Origin: an uncultured Planctomycetaceae bacterium
GTDB lineage: Bacteria; Planctomycetota; Planctomycetia; Planctomycetales; Planctomycetaceae
Direction of reading: 5' to 3'
Length of the DNA stretch: 39,312 nucleotides
NCBI GenBank assembly: GCA_937916515.1
Contig: CALFSX010000280.1
Span: 1 to 39,312, forward strand
Shown: one piece after another, positions 16,737 to 25,880 of the stretch
Numbering within the stretch: the first letter of the stretch is position 1
Layout of the letters: each line of letters begins with the position of its first letter
Program-made: the position numbers and the translations under genes
The notes under the pieces: generated by a model
The model's database searches: none
Told to the model about the DNA's origin: nothing
Seen by the model: only the letters and a program-made list of their open reading frames with translations

Positions 16737-18155
16737 ATGGCAGTGAAAAGCGATTGGATGTCTGTGACGAAAACGTGTCTGACAGCTCTGCTGACGATGC
16801 TGTGGTGCAGTTCGTTGATCGCTCAACAACGGCTCAAATACGTTCCGGCACCACCGGACAATCCGCTTAAAGGGCTGGTTCCCTATTCGCAGCCGCATGC
16901 TGATCGTTTTCCACACAGCATGGAATTCAGCTATCTGCCGTTAAGCGAACTGCTAACAGGACCAGACACGTACGACTGGCAACCGCTCGAAAAACTTCTG
17001 AACGACATCGCGTCGCGACGGCACCAAACGGTGTTCAGAATCTGGATGGAATATCCCGGCCGCAAAGATGGCATTCCGAAGTATCTTGAAGACAACGGGT
17101 TGAAGGTCACCGAATGGCTGAATACCAACACAGATCCCTTCCCCAGACAAATGGTGCGAACGCCCGATTACGACGACGCAAACCTGCGAACTGCGCTGCA
17201 GTCGTTCATTCAGGCATTCGGGCAGAAGTACGACGGCGACCCACGCATTGGATTTATCACGGCCGGCATTCTGGGAACGTGGGGTGAATGGCACACGTAT
17301 CCAAGAGGCGAATTGATGGCCAGCAAAACAGTGCAGGCTGAAGTGATGGATGCCTATGAAAAGGCGTTTCAAAAGACTCCCGTCCTGTTGCGATATCCGG
17401 CTGGCGATAATGATTGGGCTCACGCCGCTAACCACAAACGACATCTGGGCTATCACGACGATTCGTTTGCCTGGGCAACCCTGGATACCGGCAAAAAACA
17501 GGATGACTGGTTCTTCGTTCCGGCGATGAAGGCAGCGGGAGAATCAGCGTTGAACAAATGGAAGACAAGTCCCATCGGTGGCGAAATTCGTCCGGAATTG
17601 TGGGGCCAGATCTTTGACGAAAAACCAGCTCACAATCAGGCTCAGGATTTTGCGGAATGTGTCCGGCAAACTCACGCCACATGGCTGATGGATACCGGCA
17701 TGTTTGAAAAGCAGCAATCGAAGGCCCGCATTCAAAATGCAATTCAGCAGGTTCAAAAAATGGGCTACGAATTCCACGTCAAGTCCTGCACAATTGTTCG
17801 CCCCGTTTTGAATTCCGCAGATAGTACAGCCGCTAAGAAATGTTCCGTAACCTTGCAGTTAAAAAACACGGGCATCGCTCCTTTTTACTACGACTGGAAA
17901 GTCGAATTGGCAGCAGTACGTGCGCATCGAATCGTGAAGTCGTACAACGTTGACTGGTCTGTGCTGAACCTACTTCCTGACAGCGAAACTACAACGTGGA
18001 ATGTTAAACTTCCGGAAACAGACCTGCCGCAGAAATTTGATGGCTTTGCCGTACGCATCGTCAACCCCATGCCCAACGGAATGCCGCTGCGATTTGCGAA
18101 CGAATATAAGGAAAGACTTTCAGATGGTTGGCTGGCACTTAACATTGAGGAATAG
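16737..18155 (+). CDS. DUF4832-like secreted protein
   Basis: The product has 472 aa from the ATG at 16737; the next in-frame ATG at 16758 is an alternative. The N-terminus is a signal peptide (TCLTALLTMLWCSSLIAQ). The body resembles DUF4832/DUF4874-type proteins with a glycoside-hydrolase-like barrel. It includes NPLKGLVPY near the mature N-terminus, MEYPGR, DDANLRTALQSFIQAFGQKYDGDPRIGFITAGILGTWGEWH and YHDDSFAW. The C-terminal part looks like an immunoglobulin-like or beta-sandwich domain. No enzymatic activity can be assigned. A DUF1501 gene follows on the same strand at 134 bp, and the two may be co-expressed. Confidence 0.65.
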   Translation: MAVKSDWMSVTKTCLTALLTMLWCSSLIAQQRLKYVPAPPDNPLKGLVPYSQPHADRFPHSMEFSYLPLSELLTGPDTYDWQPLEKLLNDIASRRHQTVFRIWMEYPGRKDGIPKYLEDNGLKVTEWLNTNTDPFPRQMVRTPDYDDANLRTALQSFIQAFGQKYDGDPRIGFITAGILGTWGEWHTYPRGELMASKTVQAEVMDAYEKAFQKTPVLLRYPAGDNDWAHAANHKRHLGYHDDSFAWATLDTGKKQDDWFFVPAMKAAGESALNKWKTSPIGGEIRPELWGQIFDEKPAHNQAQDFAECVRQTHATWLMDTGMFEKQQSKARIQNAIQQVQKMGYEFHVKSCTIVRPVLNSADSTAAKKCSVTLQLKNTGIAPFYYDWKVELAAVRAHRIVKSYNVDWSVLNLLPDSETTTWNVKLPETDLPQKFDGFAVRIVNPMPNGMPLRFANEYKERLSDGWLALNIEE

Positions 18156-18289
18156 CAGCCAGACTTCACAGTGATTTCCAATAGGCAGCACAATTGCCAA
18201 CACCACGGATGGCTCGCAATTCTTTCCGCTCATGGCCAGAATACGATCATCGCTGGCTGTGTGCGACGACAGAAACAGGAAACCATAAG

Positions 18290-19687
18290 ATGCATGTCAA
18301 TCGAAGAGAAAGCTTGTTTCGTCTGGGAACGTCGCTGGGAGGCATTGCGTTGTCTGCGTTACTGGCGGAAGAAGCCAGAAGCGAAGACAAGTCTAATCCG
18401 CTGGCCCCCAGGAATGGCCATCTTCCCGCGAAAGCCAAGAACTGCATTTTTCTGATGATGGAAGGCGGACCGTCGCACGTTGACACGTTCGACCCTAAAC
18501 CCGCATTGGAAAAGCTGCATCTTCAGGAATTCACTCGCAGCGGCGAACAAAAGTCCGCCATGGAAAGCGGCAAACGCTACTACGTAAAAAGCCCTTTCAA
18601 GTTCGGCAAACATGGCGAAAGCGGCGCAGACATGGCAGACAATTGGCAGCAGCTGGCCAGCGTCGCGGACGAACTTTGCTTCTTTCGAGGTTGCCAGGTT
18701 GACAGCGTGAATCACCCCACCGCCATGTACCAGATGAACTGCGGCAATCGTTTCGGCGGCGATCCCAGCATGGGTGCGTGGGTGACGTATGGACTGGGAA
18801 CCATGAACCAGGATCTTCCGGGATTTGTGGTGTTGCCCGATGTCTCGTTTCCTCAAGGGGGAGCTCCCAACTGGAGCAACGGCTATCTGCCTGCCTTCTT
18901 TCAGGGAACGCCGCTGCGTCCGAAGGGTTCGCCGATTCTGGATTTGGCACCTCCAACGGCAGTCACGCCGGAACGTCAGCGGTTGAACCTGGACTTGCTG
19001 GCGTCGATGAACAAACGTCACGCCAGCCAGCATCCTCAACACGGCGAACTTGCCGCTCGACTGGAAAGTTACGAACTGGCGTTTCGAATGCAGACGGAAG
19101 TTCCCAACGCGATTGATATCAGCAGCGAATCACAAAGCACGCTGGACATGTATGGCGTCGGAAAGCCGGAAACAGATTCGTTCGGCCGGAAGTGTTTGCT
19201 GGCCAGAAAGATGGTGGAAAAGGGCGTGCGTTTTGTGCAACTGTTTAACGGATCATGGGACAGCCACGATTACATCGAACGAGCTCACGGCAATCTGATT
19301 CACGGCGTCGATCAACCTATTGCCGCACTGATTAAAGATCTGAAAGAACGCGGCCTTTTGGAAAGCACGTTGATTGTCTGGTGCGGCGAATTCGGACGAA
19401 CTCCGGACAACGGCGTGCGTGGGGGAGTCGCCTATGGGCGCGATCATAATCCCAACGCCATGACAATCTGGATGGCAGGTGGAGGCTGCAAAGCCGGTCA
19501 CACCATTGGCGCCACCGACGAGACGGGCATGACGGCCGTGGAAAACGTGCACCACGTGCGAGACTTCCATGTCACCCTGCTGCGTTTACTGGGGCTGGAC
19601 GACAACAAGCTCACTTATTATCACGCCGGTCGCTTTAAACAGCTAAGCCAGTTTGGCGGCAAAGTCATCGACGATTTAATCGCGTAG
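18290..19687 (+). CDS. DUF1501 family exported protein
   Basis: The product has 465 aa. The start is taken as the ATG at 18290 because it directly precedes a Tat-like signal (RRESLFRLGTSLGGIALSALLA); a frame extending to 18194 adds an unlikely leader. The protein has DUF1501 hallmarks: IFLMMEGGPSHVDTFDPKP, MNCGNRFGGDPSMGAWVTYGLG, VVWCGEFGRTP-like (IVWCGEFGRTPDNG) and a C-terminal HHVRDFHVTLLRLLGLDDNKLTYYHAGR. The family resembles alkaline-phosphatase/sulfatase folds and is very abundant in planctomycetes, usually beside DUF1549/DUF1553 cytochrome-like genes. Here the partner gene is absent and a DUF4832 gene takes its place. The function is unproven. Confidence 0.88.
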   Translation: MHVNRRESLFRLGTSLGGIALSALLAEEARSEDKSNPLAPRNGHLPAKAKNCIFLMMEGGPSHVDTFDPKPALEKLHLQEFTRSGEQKSAMESGKRYYVKSPFKFGKHGESGADMADNWQQLASVADELCFFRGCQVDSVNHPTAMYQMNCGNRFGGDPSMGAWVTYGLGTMNQDLPGFVVLPDVSFPQGGAPNWSNGYLPAFFQGTPLRPKGSPILDLAPPTAVTPERQRLNLDLLASMNKRHASQHPQHGELAARLESYELAFRMQTEVPNAIDISSESQSTLDMYGVGKPETDSFGRKCLLARKMVEKGVRFVQLFNGSWDSHDYIERAHGNLIHGVDQPIAALIKDLKERGLLESTLIVWCGEFGRTPDNGVRGGVAYGRDHNPNAMTIWMAGGGCKAGHTIGATDETGMTAVENVHHVRDFHVTLLRLLGLDDNKLTYYHAGRFKQLSQFGGKVIDDLIA

Positions 19688-19842
19688 ACTTCCTGACGCA
19701 GCAGACTTGCCTACATAACGTCGCCGAAGATTTTGCAAATTCACACGTCGTGACGCAACCGTGTCAGAATTCCGTGGAACCAAAACTGCGGGAATCGTGT
19801 CATGATCGGACTTCACCGCTCGCTGAAGTTGCGCAAGGGTGA

Positions 19843-19848
19843 TATAAT
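19843..19848 (+). promoter_or_regulatory. Putative -10 element upstream of argD
   Basis: TATAAT at 19843-19848 lies 38 nt before the argD ATG. No good -35 hexamer sits at 16-18 nt upstream. A small inverted repeat (cttca...tgaag, 19811-19828) overlaps the expected -35 zone and could bind a regulator. This is a motif-only assignment. Confidence 0.35.
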
Positions 19849-19886
19849 CCCTTCCCACTTTATCTGCCTCGGAGTCCCTGACAGTC

Positions 19887-21092
19887 ATGAGTATTGCCAA
19901 CTTGAACAGCCAATCCACCATCGATCTCTTCGACCAATATGTCATCCCCAATTACCGACGCTACCCGGTTTCACTGGTAAAGGGCGAAGGATCGCGCGTT
20001 TGGGACGCGGAAGGACGTTCGTATCTGGACCTGTTTCCAGGCTGGGGCTGCAACATTTTGGGCTATTCCGCTCCTGCGTTGGTCAAGGCGATTCAGGATC
20101 AGGCGGCGACCCTGATTCATGTTCCCAACACATGGTACATCGAACAGCAGGGCCGATTCGCGGAATTCCTCTGCAGCCGAAGTTTCGGCAAAGCGTTCTT
20201 CTGCAACAGTGGAGCGGAAGCCAACGAAGCCGCCATCAAGCTGGCGAGATTGCACGGCTCAGCAGAAGGGCGATTTCGCATGATCACCTTTGAAAAAGGG
20301 TTTCACGGCCGAACTCTGGGGGCACTTACGGCGACGGCTCAGCCCAAATATCACGAAGGCCTTGGCCCGTTGATGGCCGGATTTCGCTACGCCGCGATGA
20401 ACGACCTGGAAGGCGTCGCCAGCCTGATCGACGACGAAACCTGCGCGATCATGATTGAACCCATTCAGGGCGAAGGCGGCGTCCGCATTCCTGAACCGGA
20501 ATTCCTGCAGGGACTGCGAAATCTATGCGACCAGCATGGACTGCTGCTGATCTTTGACGAAGTACAGACTGGAATGGGCCGAACGGGCGAATGGTTCGCC
20601 TACCAACACACAACCGTACAACCAGACGTGATGACTCTTGCCAAAGGTCTTGCCGGTGGAGTCGCCTGTGGTGCCATGATTACTCGCGACGAATTCGCCG
20701 GCGACCTGCGACCTGGCATGCACGCCAGCACCTTCGGCGGGAATTCTTTGGCCATGGCCGCCGGCATCGCCACGGGAGAAACCATCGAACGCGAAGGCCT
20801 GCTGCAACACGTTGTCGACAACGCAGAGTTCGTCCGACAGCAGTTGGAACAGGTGCAACAGTCGCTGCCGATTATCAAAGAACTGCGAATCTGCGGAATG
20901 ATGATTGGTATCGACCTGACTATCCCCAGCGCTCCCGCCGTGGGCAAGGCCATGGAACGAGGCGTACTGCTAAACGCAACTCAGGATACCGTTGTACGCT
21001 TGCTGCCCGCGCTGAACATTACGCGAGAAGAACTGGAACAAGGCCTGGAAATCGTCGTTTCCGTCCTCGAAGAAATGGCCGAAGACGTCTAA
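19887..21092 (+). CDS. argD: Acetylornithine aminotransferase
   Basis: This is a PLP-dependent class III aminotransferase of 401 aa that probably converts N-acetylglutamate semialdehyde to acetylornithine in arginine synthesis. Visible motifs are [66 protein letters not shown], and the PLP lysine in [15 protein letters not shown], followed by [12 protein letters not shown]. These fit ArgD well. Related ornithine or succinylornithine aminotransferases cannot be fully excluded, and no other arg gene is nearby. The stop codon overlaps copy 4 of the dispersed hairpin repeat. Confidence 0.88.
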   Translation: MSIANLNSQSTIDLFDQYVIPNYRRYPVSLVKGEGSRVWDAEGRSYLDLFPGWGCNILGYSAPALVKAIQDQAATLIHVPNTWYIEQQGRFAEFLCSRSFGKAFFCNSGAEANEAAIKLARLHGSAEGRFRMITFEKGFHGRTLGALTATAQPKYHEGLGPLMAGFRYAAMNDLEGVASLIDDETCAIMIEPIQGEGGVRIPEPEFLQGLRNLCDQHGLLLIFDEVQTGMGRTGEWFAYQHTTVQPDVMTLAKGLAGGVACGAMITRDEFAGDLRPGMHASTFGGNSLAMAAGIATGETIEREGLLQHVVDNAEFVRQQLEQVQQSLPIIKELRICGMMIGIDLTIPSAPAVGKAMERGVLLNATQDTVVRLLPALNITREELEQGLEIVVSVLEEMAEDV

Positions 21093-21178
21093 CAAGGGCT
21101 TCGCCCTTGACCCTGTGGCGTGGGATGCGGGAAGACGTGGGAAGTTCTAATCGCCAAGCCGCGACGTTGTCGCTACGA
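21092..21178 (+). repeat. Dispersed 'caaggg' repeat, copy 4
   Basis: This copy begins at the last base of the argD stop codon, exactly as copy 2 does at rsgA. The hairpin CAAGGGCTTCGCCCTTG is at 21093-21109, followed by ggcgtgggatgcgggaagacgtgg and ending gttgtcgctacg. Both stop-adjacent copies may act as 3' mRNA stabilisers or transcript ends. Confidence 0.8.
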
Positions 21179-21438
21179 TACAAGAGCCTCGACCAATGCT
21201 GTGAAGAATTCTTGTACGAGCAAACTCAGTCGTTCAATCCTGGCAGGCACTGGGCTGCGCGCTGCGATATGCTGAATAGTCGCGAAGAGGCGGTGAATAA
21301 ACTGATGGCGTGGGCGTGGTTGGAATGAGCTTGCGAAGGAAACCCCGGGGTTTCGCTTGTATCTCGCTCCAACCCCGGCCACCCATTTTTCACTCACAAC
21401 GCTTCCGCCTTCAACCCGAACAGCTCAGATCAGTTCAA
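21093..21438. other. Intergenic region after argD
   Basis: This 346-bp gap lies between convergent genes. It holds the dispersed repeat copy (21092-21178) and a second small repeat at 21340-21384. Bases 21180-21335 show no recognisable gene or structure. Confidence 0.5.
21340..21384 (+). repeat. Small palindrome-plus-'ccggccaccc' repeat, copy a
   Basis: A perfect 14-bp palindrome, aaaccccggggttt (21340-21353), is followed about 20 bases later by ccccggccaccc. The same arrangement with substitutions occurs at 22134-22177, on the other side of the methyltransferase gene and in the same orientation. It could be a terminator-like structure for the minus-strand gene. Confidence 0.45.
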
Positions 21439-22095
21439 TCAGCGTTTCTTCGCGTACGTATCGCGTCGTTTGGTCGCGGACGTCACGACATAGCCGTCGA
21501 CCTGCTGCGATTTGGCTCCACCAAAAATTGCCTGCAGTTTGTTGCGATACCATTTGTCGCGTTTTGTCACAAAGATCAGTTCGCCGCCGATTTGCAGGCG
21601 ATTGAAACCCTTCATGATAAAGTGCTTCGCCACCGAAAAGTCGGTGTGGTACGGTGGATTGCTGAGTATCCTGGTGAAACCGGTTTCGTGAAAATCGTGG
21701 AAGCCATTGCTAAGCGTTACCGATACCCCCGCAACTCCATTGGCCGCAGCGTTTGCCTTAGCAACTTCCACCGCGATGGGATCGCTGTCCGTCAGAAAGA
21801 CATTTTCAACGGCCAGTAATCTGGCAGCATAAACTCCAACAACCCCGCAGCCGCAGCCGAGATCCAGCACTTTGTCGTGCGGCTCAAACGTGACGCACTT
21901 CAACATCGCCAACGTACCCGCATCAACTCGCCGTGGCGAAAACAATTGAGGGTGAGACGTTAGTTGAAGTTCAACTTCACCGATTTTGGCGCTAAAGGAT
22001 TGCGGGATATCCGACACAGTTCTTTGGTGATCAAAAGAGTAAGCAGACAAGGGGTTCGCAAATGACGACAAACGTCGTTCAGCGGTTGAAATCAA
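21439..22095 (-). CDS. RsmC-like class I SAM-dependent methyltransferase
   Basis: This is a predicted methyltransferase of about 218 aa, single-domain, related to the catalytic half of RsmC/RlmG rRNA guanine-N2 methyltransferases. The SAM-binding motif is KVLDLGCGCGVVGVYAARLL, and the active-site motif is NPPYHTDFSVAKHFI. The preceding FSPRRVDAGTLAML matches the family. Full-length RsmC has an additional N-terminal domain that is missing here. The 5' end is uncertain. The longest frame begins with TTG at 22095, there is no ATG in the first 60 codons, and no good ribosome site is visible, so the true start may be a few codons further in. Confidence 0.75.
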   Translation of the reverse strand: MISTAERRLSSFANPLSAYSFDHQRTVSDIPQSFSAKIGEVELQLTSHPQLFSPRRVDAGTLAMLKCVTFEPHDKVLDLGCGCGVVGVYAARLLAVENVFLTDSDPIAVEVAKANAAANGVAGVSVTLSNGFHDFHETGFTRILSNPPYHTDFSVAKHFIMKGFNRLQIGGELIFVTKRDKWYRNKLQAIFGGAKSQQVDGYVVTSATKRRDTYAKKR

Positions 22096-22133
22096 ATTTG
22101 CGGCTATTGCAGGGGTGTAACGACGAACGAGTG

Positions 22134-22177
22134 AAACTCCGGGTTTCCTTCGCTTTTCTCAGTCCCCCCCGGCCACC
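22134..22177 (+). repeat. Small palindrome-plus-'ccggccaccc' repeat, copy b
   Basis: A near-palindrome aaactccgggttt (22134-22146) precedes ccccccggccaccc (22164-22177). It mirrors copy a (21340-21384) in order and spacing. It lies in the 140-bp gap between the start of the methyltransferase gene and the end of mqnE, both on the minus strand. Confidence 0.45.
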
Positions 22178-22235
22178 CGCTAACTTAATCACAGCCTCAA
22201 GCGACAAAGCGAAAGCGATGCCAGGCCGAGGACGA

Positions 22236-23366
22236 TTACATAACTTCCACAGCCTGACCAGCCGACCATTCCGCTCCATTGCGGATCACTCGACGATACA
22301 AAGTGTCGCGTTCCATGGGTTCTCGCCCAGCTTCTCGGATCAGCTGGTGAAGCTGTGCGACAGTTTTGCCTTCGGGAGTTTCCGCACCGGCGTCGTGATA
22401 AATCAGTTCATGCACAACCGTGCCATCCACGTCGTCGGCACCGTAGCTTAAAGCCAGCTGAGCCGTCTGTTCGCCCAGCATAATCCAGTACGCCTTGATG
22501 TGATCAAAGTTATCCAGCATCAGGCGAGACACCGCCATCATCCGCAGGTCGAACATCCCCGTTGGTTTTTCGATATCGTCCAACTCAGTGTTTTCCGGGT
22601 GAAAAGCCAACGGAATAAACGTCTGGAAACCACCCGTTCTGTCCTGCAGTTCGCGCAGCTTCAACAGATGATCGATGCGATGTTTGGCCTGTTCAATATG
22701 ACCGTATAACATCGTTGCATTGGAACGCAGACCGAGTTCGTGCGCTGTCTGGTGAACGTCGAACCAGACGGCTGAATCGGCCTTGTGTTCGCAAAGCTGT
22801 TTACGCACTTCCGGATCAAAGATTTCTGCGCCGCCGCCGGGCATGCTGCCGAGTCCCGCGTCCACCATTTGTTCCAGCACCCAGCGAACTGGCTTCTTGG
22901 TGATAAAGCTGAACCAGCTGATTTCGACAGGAGTCCAAGCTTTGATGTGAATTTCCGGGCAGGTTTCGTGAATCGTACGGACGACGTCCAGATACCAATC
23001 GAATTTCTTTTTATGGTGTAAACCGCCCACAACATGGATCTCTGTCGCTCCACCGGCGCGGCCTTCCAAAGCTCGTTCGCGAATCATTGGTTCGTCGAAG
23101 GTGTAAGCTTTCTCATCTTTCAGGTCGGCTCTAAACGCACAAAAACGGCAGCGATAAACGCAGACGTTTGTCGGATTCAGATGAATATTTGTGTTGTAGT
23201 AAGCAAAGTTGCCGTTCTTGCGTTCTCGCACAATATTGGCCAGATGGCCAAGAGTATGCAGGTCGGCGACTTCGTCCAGATACAGCCCGTCTTCAAATGA
23301 CAGACGTTCGTTGGCGTGAACTTTGTCTGCGATGGCCTGCAGTGGCTTGTCCAGTGTTTGAAACAT
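22236..23366 (-). CDS. mqnE: Aminofutalosine synthase
   Basis: This radical SAM enzyme of 376 aa, in the futalosine route to menaquinone, probably joins SAM-derived adenosyl to carboxyvinyloxybenzoate to form aminofutalosine. The 4Fe-4S cysteines appear in CVYRCRFC (Cx3Cx2C), followed by AFRADLKDEKAY. Further family sequences are IHVVGGLHHKKKFDWYLDVV, SMPGGGAEIF and FIPLAFHPENTEL. MqnC is a sister family, but the HHKK and PGGGAEIF context favours MqnE. It is preceded by a UbiA gene with only 3 nt between them, and a GGAG ribosome site lies inside the upstream gene's end. Together they form a menaquinone operon segment. Confidence 0.88.
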   Translation of the reverse strand: MFQTLDKPLQAIADKVHANERLSFEDGLYLDEVADLHTLGHLANIVRERKNGNFAYYNTNIHLNPTNVCVYRCRFCAFRADLKDEKAYTFDEPMIRERALEGRAGGATEIHVVGGLHHKKKFDWYLDVVRTIHETCPEIHIKAWTPVEISWFSFITKKPVRWVLEQMVDAGLGSMPGGGAEIFDPEVRKQLCEHKADSAVWFDVHQTAHELGLRSNATMLYGHIEQAKHRIDHLLKLRELQDRTGGFQTFIPLAFHPENTELDDIEKPTGMFDLRMMAVSRLMLDNFDHIKAYWIMLGEQTAQLALSYGADDVDGTVVHELIYHDAGAETPEGKTVAQLHQLIREAGREPMERDTLYRRVIRNGAEWSAGQAVEVM

Positions 23367-23369
23367 TTT

Positions 23370-24245
23370 CTAACTCCGTCGCATCCAGATATCGATGCAG
23401 CCTGTAATCAAAATTCCGAAACTCACAATCGCATTCACATTGAAGAATGCAATATTAACTCGCTTAAGATCGTCGGGTCTCACCAACCAGTGTTGATACA
23501 TCAACAACACACTGATGGCCACGATTCCGTAGAAGAACAACTGGCCCAGACCTGCTTCGTGCCACAACAAAAACAACATCGCCACCGTCAACACGTGGCT
23601 GAGGAACGCGATCTTCAGCGACGTGGCGACGCCAAACTTTGCCGGGATGCTGTGCAGCTTTTTCTGTTGATCAAATTCCGCATCCTGACACGCGTAAATA
23701 ATGTCAAAGCCTCCAACCCAGAAAAAAATCACACCCGCCAGCAACGTCGGAGGAATTGCAAATTCGTCTCGAACAGCAATCCACGCCGCAATCGGCGACA
23801 TCATCAAAGCGGCTGACAACCAGTAATGGCAAAGGCTGGTCCAGCGTTTGCCATAGCTGTATCCCAACAGAAACAACAACACGGGAACTGACAGCAGAAT
23901 CGGCAGTTGTTTCGGCAGAAAAATTAAAGTCGATGCAACAAAGGCCACGCTGCAGGCCACGGTGAAAATGGCGACCGCTCTGGCAGATAACAGGCCCGCC
24001 GGAATGTGTCGAACGGCCGTTCGGGGGTTACCGGCGTCCACGTCGCGATCAACCAGGCGATTGAATGCCATGGCAGCTGAACGAGCAAAAACCATGCACA
24101 GCAAAATCCCCACCACGTCGCGAGGTCGAAATTCGCTACCCGGCTGAACCCACGCCAACACAGCCGCAAGCACTGCGAACGGCAAAGCGAACACCGTATG
24201 GCTGAACCGAATGAGTTCCAGAAAATGTCGGATGGTTTGAATCAC
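23370..24245 (-). CDS. mqnP: UbiA-family prenyltransferase, probably menaquinone MqnP
   Basis: This integral membrane prenyltransferase of 291 aa attaches a polyprenyl chain to an aromatic acid. The two Asp-rich motifs are NRLVDRDVDAGNPRT and DIIYACQDAEFDQQKKLHS, which bind the prenyl diphosphate through Mg2+. Seven or more hydrophobic helices are visible (e.g. FTVACSVAFVASTLIFL, LLSVPVLLFLLGYSYG). Immediate coupling to mqnE argues for the futalosine pathway (MqnP) rather than ubiquinone. The start codon is GTG at 24245. A weak ribosome site leaves some doubt about this start. Confidence 0.85.
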   Translation of the reverse strand: MIQTIRHFLELIRFSHTVFALPFAVLAAVLAWVQPGSEFRPRDVVGILLCMVFARSAAMAFNRLVDRDVDAGNPRTAVRHIPAGLLSARAVAIFTVACSVAFVASTLIFLPKQLPILLSVPVLLFLLGYSYGKRWTSLCHYWLSAALMMSPIAAWIAVRDEFAIPPTLLAGVIFFWVGGFDIIYACQDAEFDQQKKLHSIPAKFGVATSLKIAFLSHVLTVAMLFLLWHEAGLGQLFFYGIVAISVLLMYQHWLVRPDDLKRVNIAFFNVNAIVSFGILITGCIDIWMRRS

Positions 24246-24360
24246 GAGTCAGCGGTCGCCGCTAAATGAATTGTTGAAATTCTGAATGACAAGGAAGAGT
24301 GATTATTGATCGGCAGCTAGCGTGAGCCGCCTTGCCGGTTGCTTGGCAGCTAACCGGAAT

Positions 24361-25416
24361 TCACGTTCCGATGTAACGAGAATACGCTGAACGAGCCACT
24401 GCGGGATCTTCTGTGCCTTTAATGATGGCTCTTCCGTCAGCAAAAACCGTCAATTCCAGTTTAGAATCGGCCACCGCCAACCTCACAAGAAAGGGATTGG
24501 ACGTCACTTTGCCGACAGTTGCCAGCCGATTGGCCAGTTCTTCCAGCGAAAGCCGAGTTTTCTCGCCGGGAGAAACCTGCACGGCGTTTCGTCCGCACAA
24601 CACGGTCGATCCAGCGGTTTGGCTGCCGTTCAGCCATAATCGTTCGCTGCCCTTGCAGGCCGGACAGTCTGCCGATTCTCGAAGCTGCGAAACGTCGATT
24701 TGGCGGAAGGTCAAATCCCAAACATCAACCATCGTCAACTTCAGCGGCACACTTTCAACCGCCGTCTTTCCCGCACTAGCGGCGGTTAATATTTTTAAAG
24801 CCATGGCGGCCTGCAGCGACGCGATAACGTTAATGGCGGGGCCGAGCACTCCAGCGGTGTCGCAGGTTTCCGTCGACCCGGGCGGAGGCGGATTGGGAAT
24901 AAGGCATCGCAGGCAGGCGGAGGTTCCCGGAAAAACGGGCATCATCTGTCCATGACTTCCCGTGCAACCGGTGAAGATCCAGGGAATACCAGTTTCCAGA
25001 GACACGTCATTAATGAGATAGCGGATTTCGAAATTGTCGGTGCCATCAAGAATCAGATCCACACCTTCCGCCAGCTGCCGAATATTGGTGTAGTCCACGT
25101 CCGCCACGACGGATTCAAGCAGAATTTCTGAATTCACAGAACGCAGTCGATTAACTGCGGCAATTGACTTTGGCAGATGAGCGGCCACATCGTCTTCAGT
25201 AAACAGCACCTGCCGCTGAAGATTGCTGAATTCCACAAAATCGCGATCCACAATCCGAATCAGCCCCACGCCGGCTCTTGCCATTGAATCGGCCAGCACG
25301 CATCCAAGTGCTCCGCAACCAACCAGCAGCACTTTCGCGGCCCCAAGTGCCTGCTGGCCGCGCGTACCGACCCCGGAAAACAGGATTTGCTTCTGATATC
25401 GCGACGTTTCTTTCAT
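24361..25416 (-). CDS. ThiF/MoeB/HesA-family adenylyltransferase
   Basis: This E1-like enzyme of 351 aa adenylates the C-terminus of a small sulfur-carrier protein, as ThiF does for thiamine and MoeB for molybdopterin. Residues 28-60 hold the nucleotide fold (VLLVGCGALGCVLADSMARAGV, RIVDRDFVEFSNLQRQVLF). Later come ILDGTDNFEIRYLINDV and a zinc site made of CLRCLIP and CPACKG. The tail resembles the ThiF/MoeB C-terminal domain. A carrier gene (thiS/moaD) is not nearby, so thiamine versus molybdopterin cannot be decided. Confidence 0.88.
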   Translation of the reverse strand: MKETSRYQKQILFSGVGTRGQQALGAAKVLLVGCGALGCVLADSMARAGVGLIRIVDRDFVEFSNLQRQVLFTEDDVAAHLPKSIAAVNRLRSVNSEILLESVVADVDYTNIRQLAEGVDLILDGTDNFEIRYLINDVSLETGIPWIFTGCTGSHGQMMPVFPGTSACLRCLIPNPPPPGSTETCDTAGVLGPAINVIASLQAAMALKILTAASAGKTAVESVPLKLTMVDVWDLTFRQIDVSQLRESADCPACKGSERLWLNGSQTAGSTVLCGRNAVQVSPGEKTRLSLEELANRLATVGKVTSNPFLVRLAVADSKLELTVFADGRAIIKGTEDPAVARSAYSRYIGT

Positions 25417-25589
25417 ACCAGCAGTGTATCGAAACCCGTTTGCCGATGTTGAGCATCACTGACGGGTTCACCACAAACACGGCCAAATTTGTTGCGAAGT
25501 TGCTGGCAGGCAACTACATTCATTGGCTGATATTTGAATCAACCTGATGCATGGCGTCAGGTTGCCGCATTGACCTTGAGAACAGAATC

Positions 25590-25847
25590 ATGACCGGATA
25601 CACAGTTCACACCGGAGCGTCCAAAAAGTTTGTCTCTGGCTGGGATCGCATTTTCAGCGGCGACGAAGCAAACACAAAATCTAAGTCGGCGGCAAAATCG
25701 CCAGCTGCAAAACCAGCAGCGCAAAAAAAAGCAACCGTCAAAAAGAAGGCCGCTAAGAAGTCGTCGGTGAAAACCGTCGCGAAGACTGCTTCGACTAACG
25801 CAACGTCAAAGAAGACTGCCCCCAAGAAGAAAAAGAAAAAGTCGTAA
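25590..25847 (+). CDS. Small protein with lysine/alanine-rich tail
   Basis: The protein is 85 aa from the ATG at 25590; a TTG/ATG start 39 bp upstream is possible but adds an unlikely leader. The first 30 residues (MTGYTVHTGASKKFVSGWDRIF) look ordered and non-repetitive. The rest is a low-complexity Ala/Lys/Ser/Thr tail ending in KKTAPKKKKKKS, resembling histone H1-like or nucleic-acid-binding tails. The tail bases are rich in AAG/AAA, so slippage is conceivable. Function is unknown; nucleic-acid or ribosome association is only an inference from charge. Confidence 0.6.
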   Translation: MTGYTVHTGASKKFVSGWDRIFSGDEANTKSKSAAKSPAAKPAAQKKATVKKKAAKKSSVKTVAKTASTNATSKKTAPKKKKKKS

Positions 25848-25880
25848 CGCTGCAAAAGTCAGCTCGTGCAGTCGCCGCAA

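Noticed and set aside
18194-18289. Longer start for the DUF1501 protein
   Set aside because: The Tat-like RRESLFRLG signal begins immediately after the ATG at 18290, which fits an export start.
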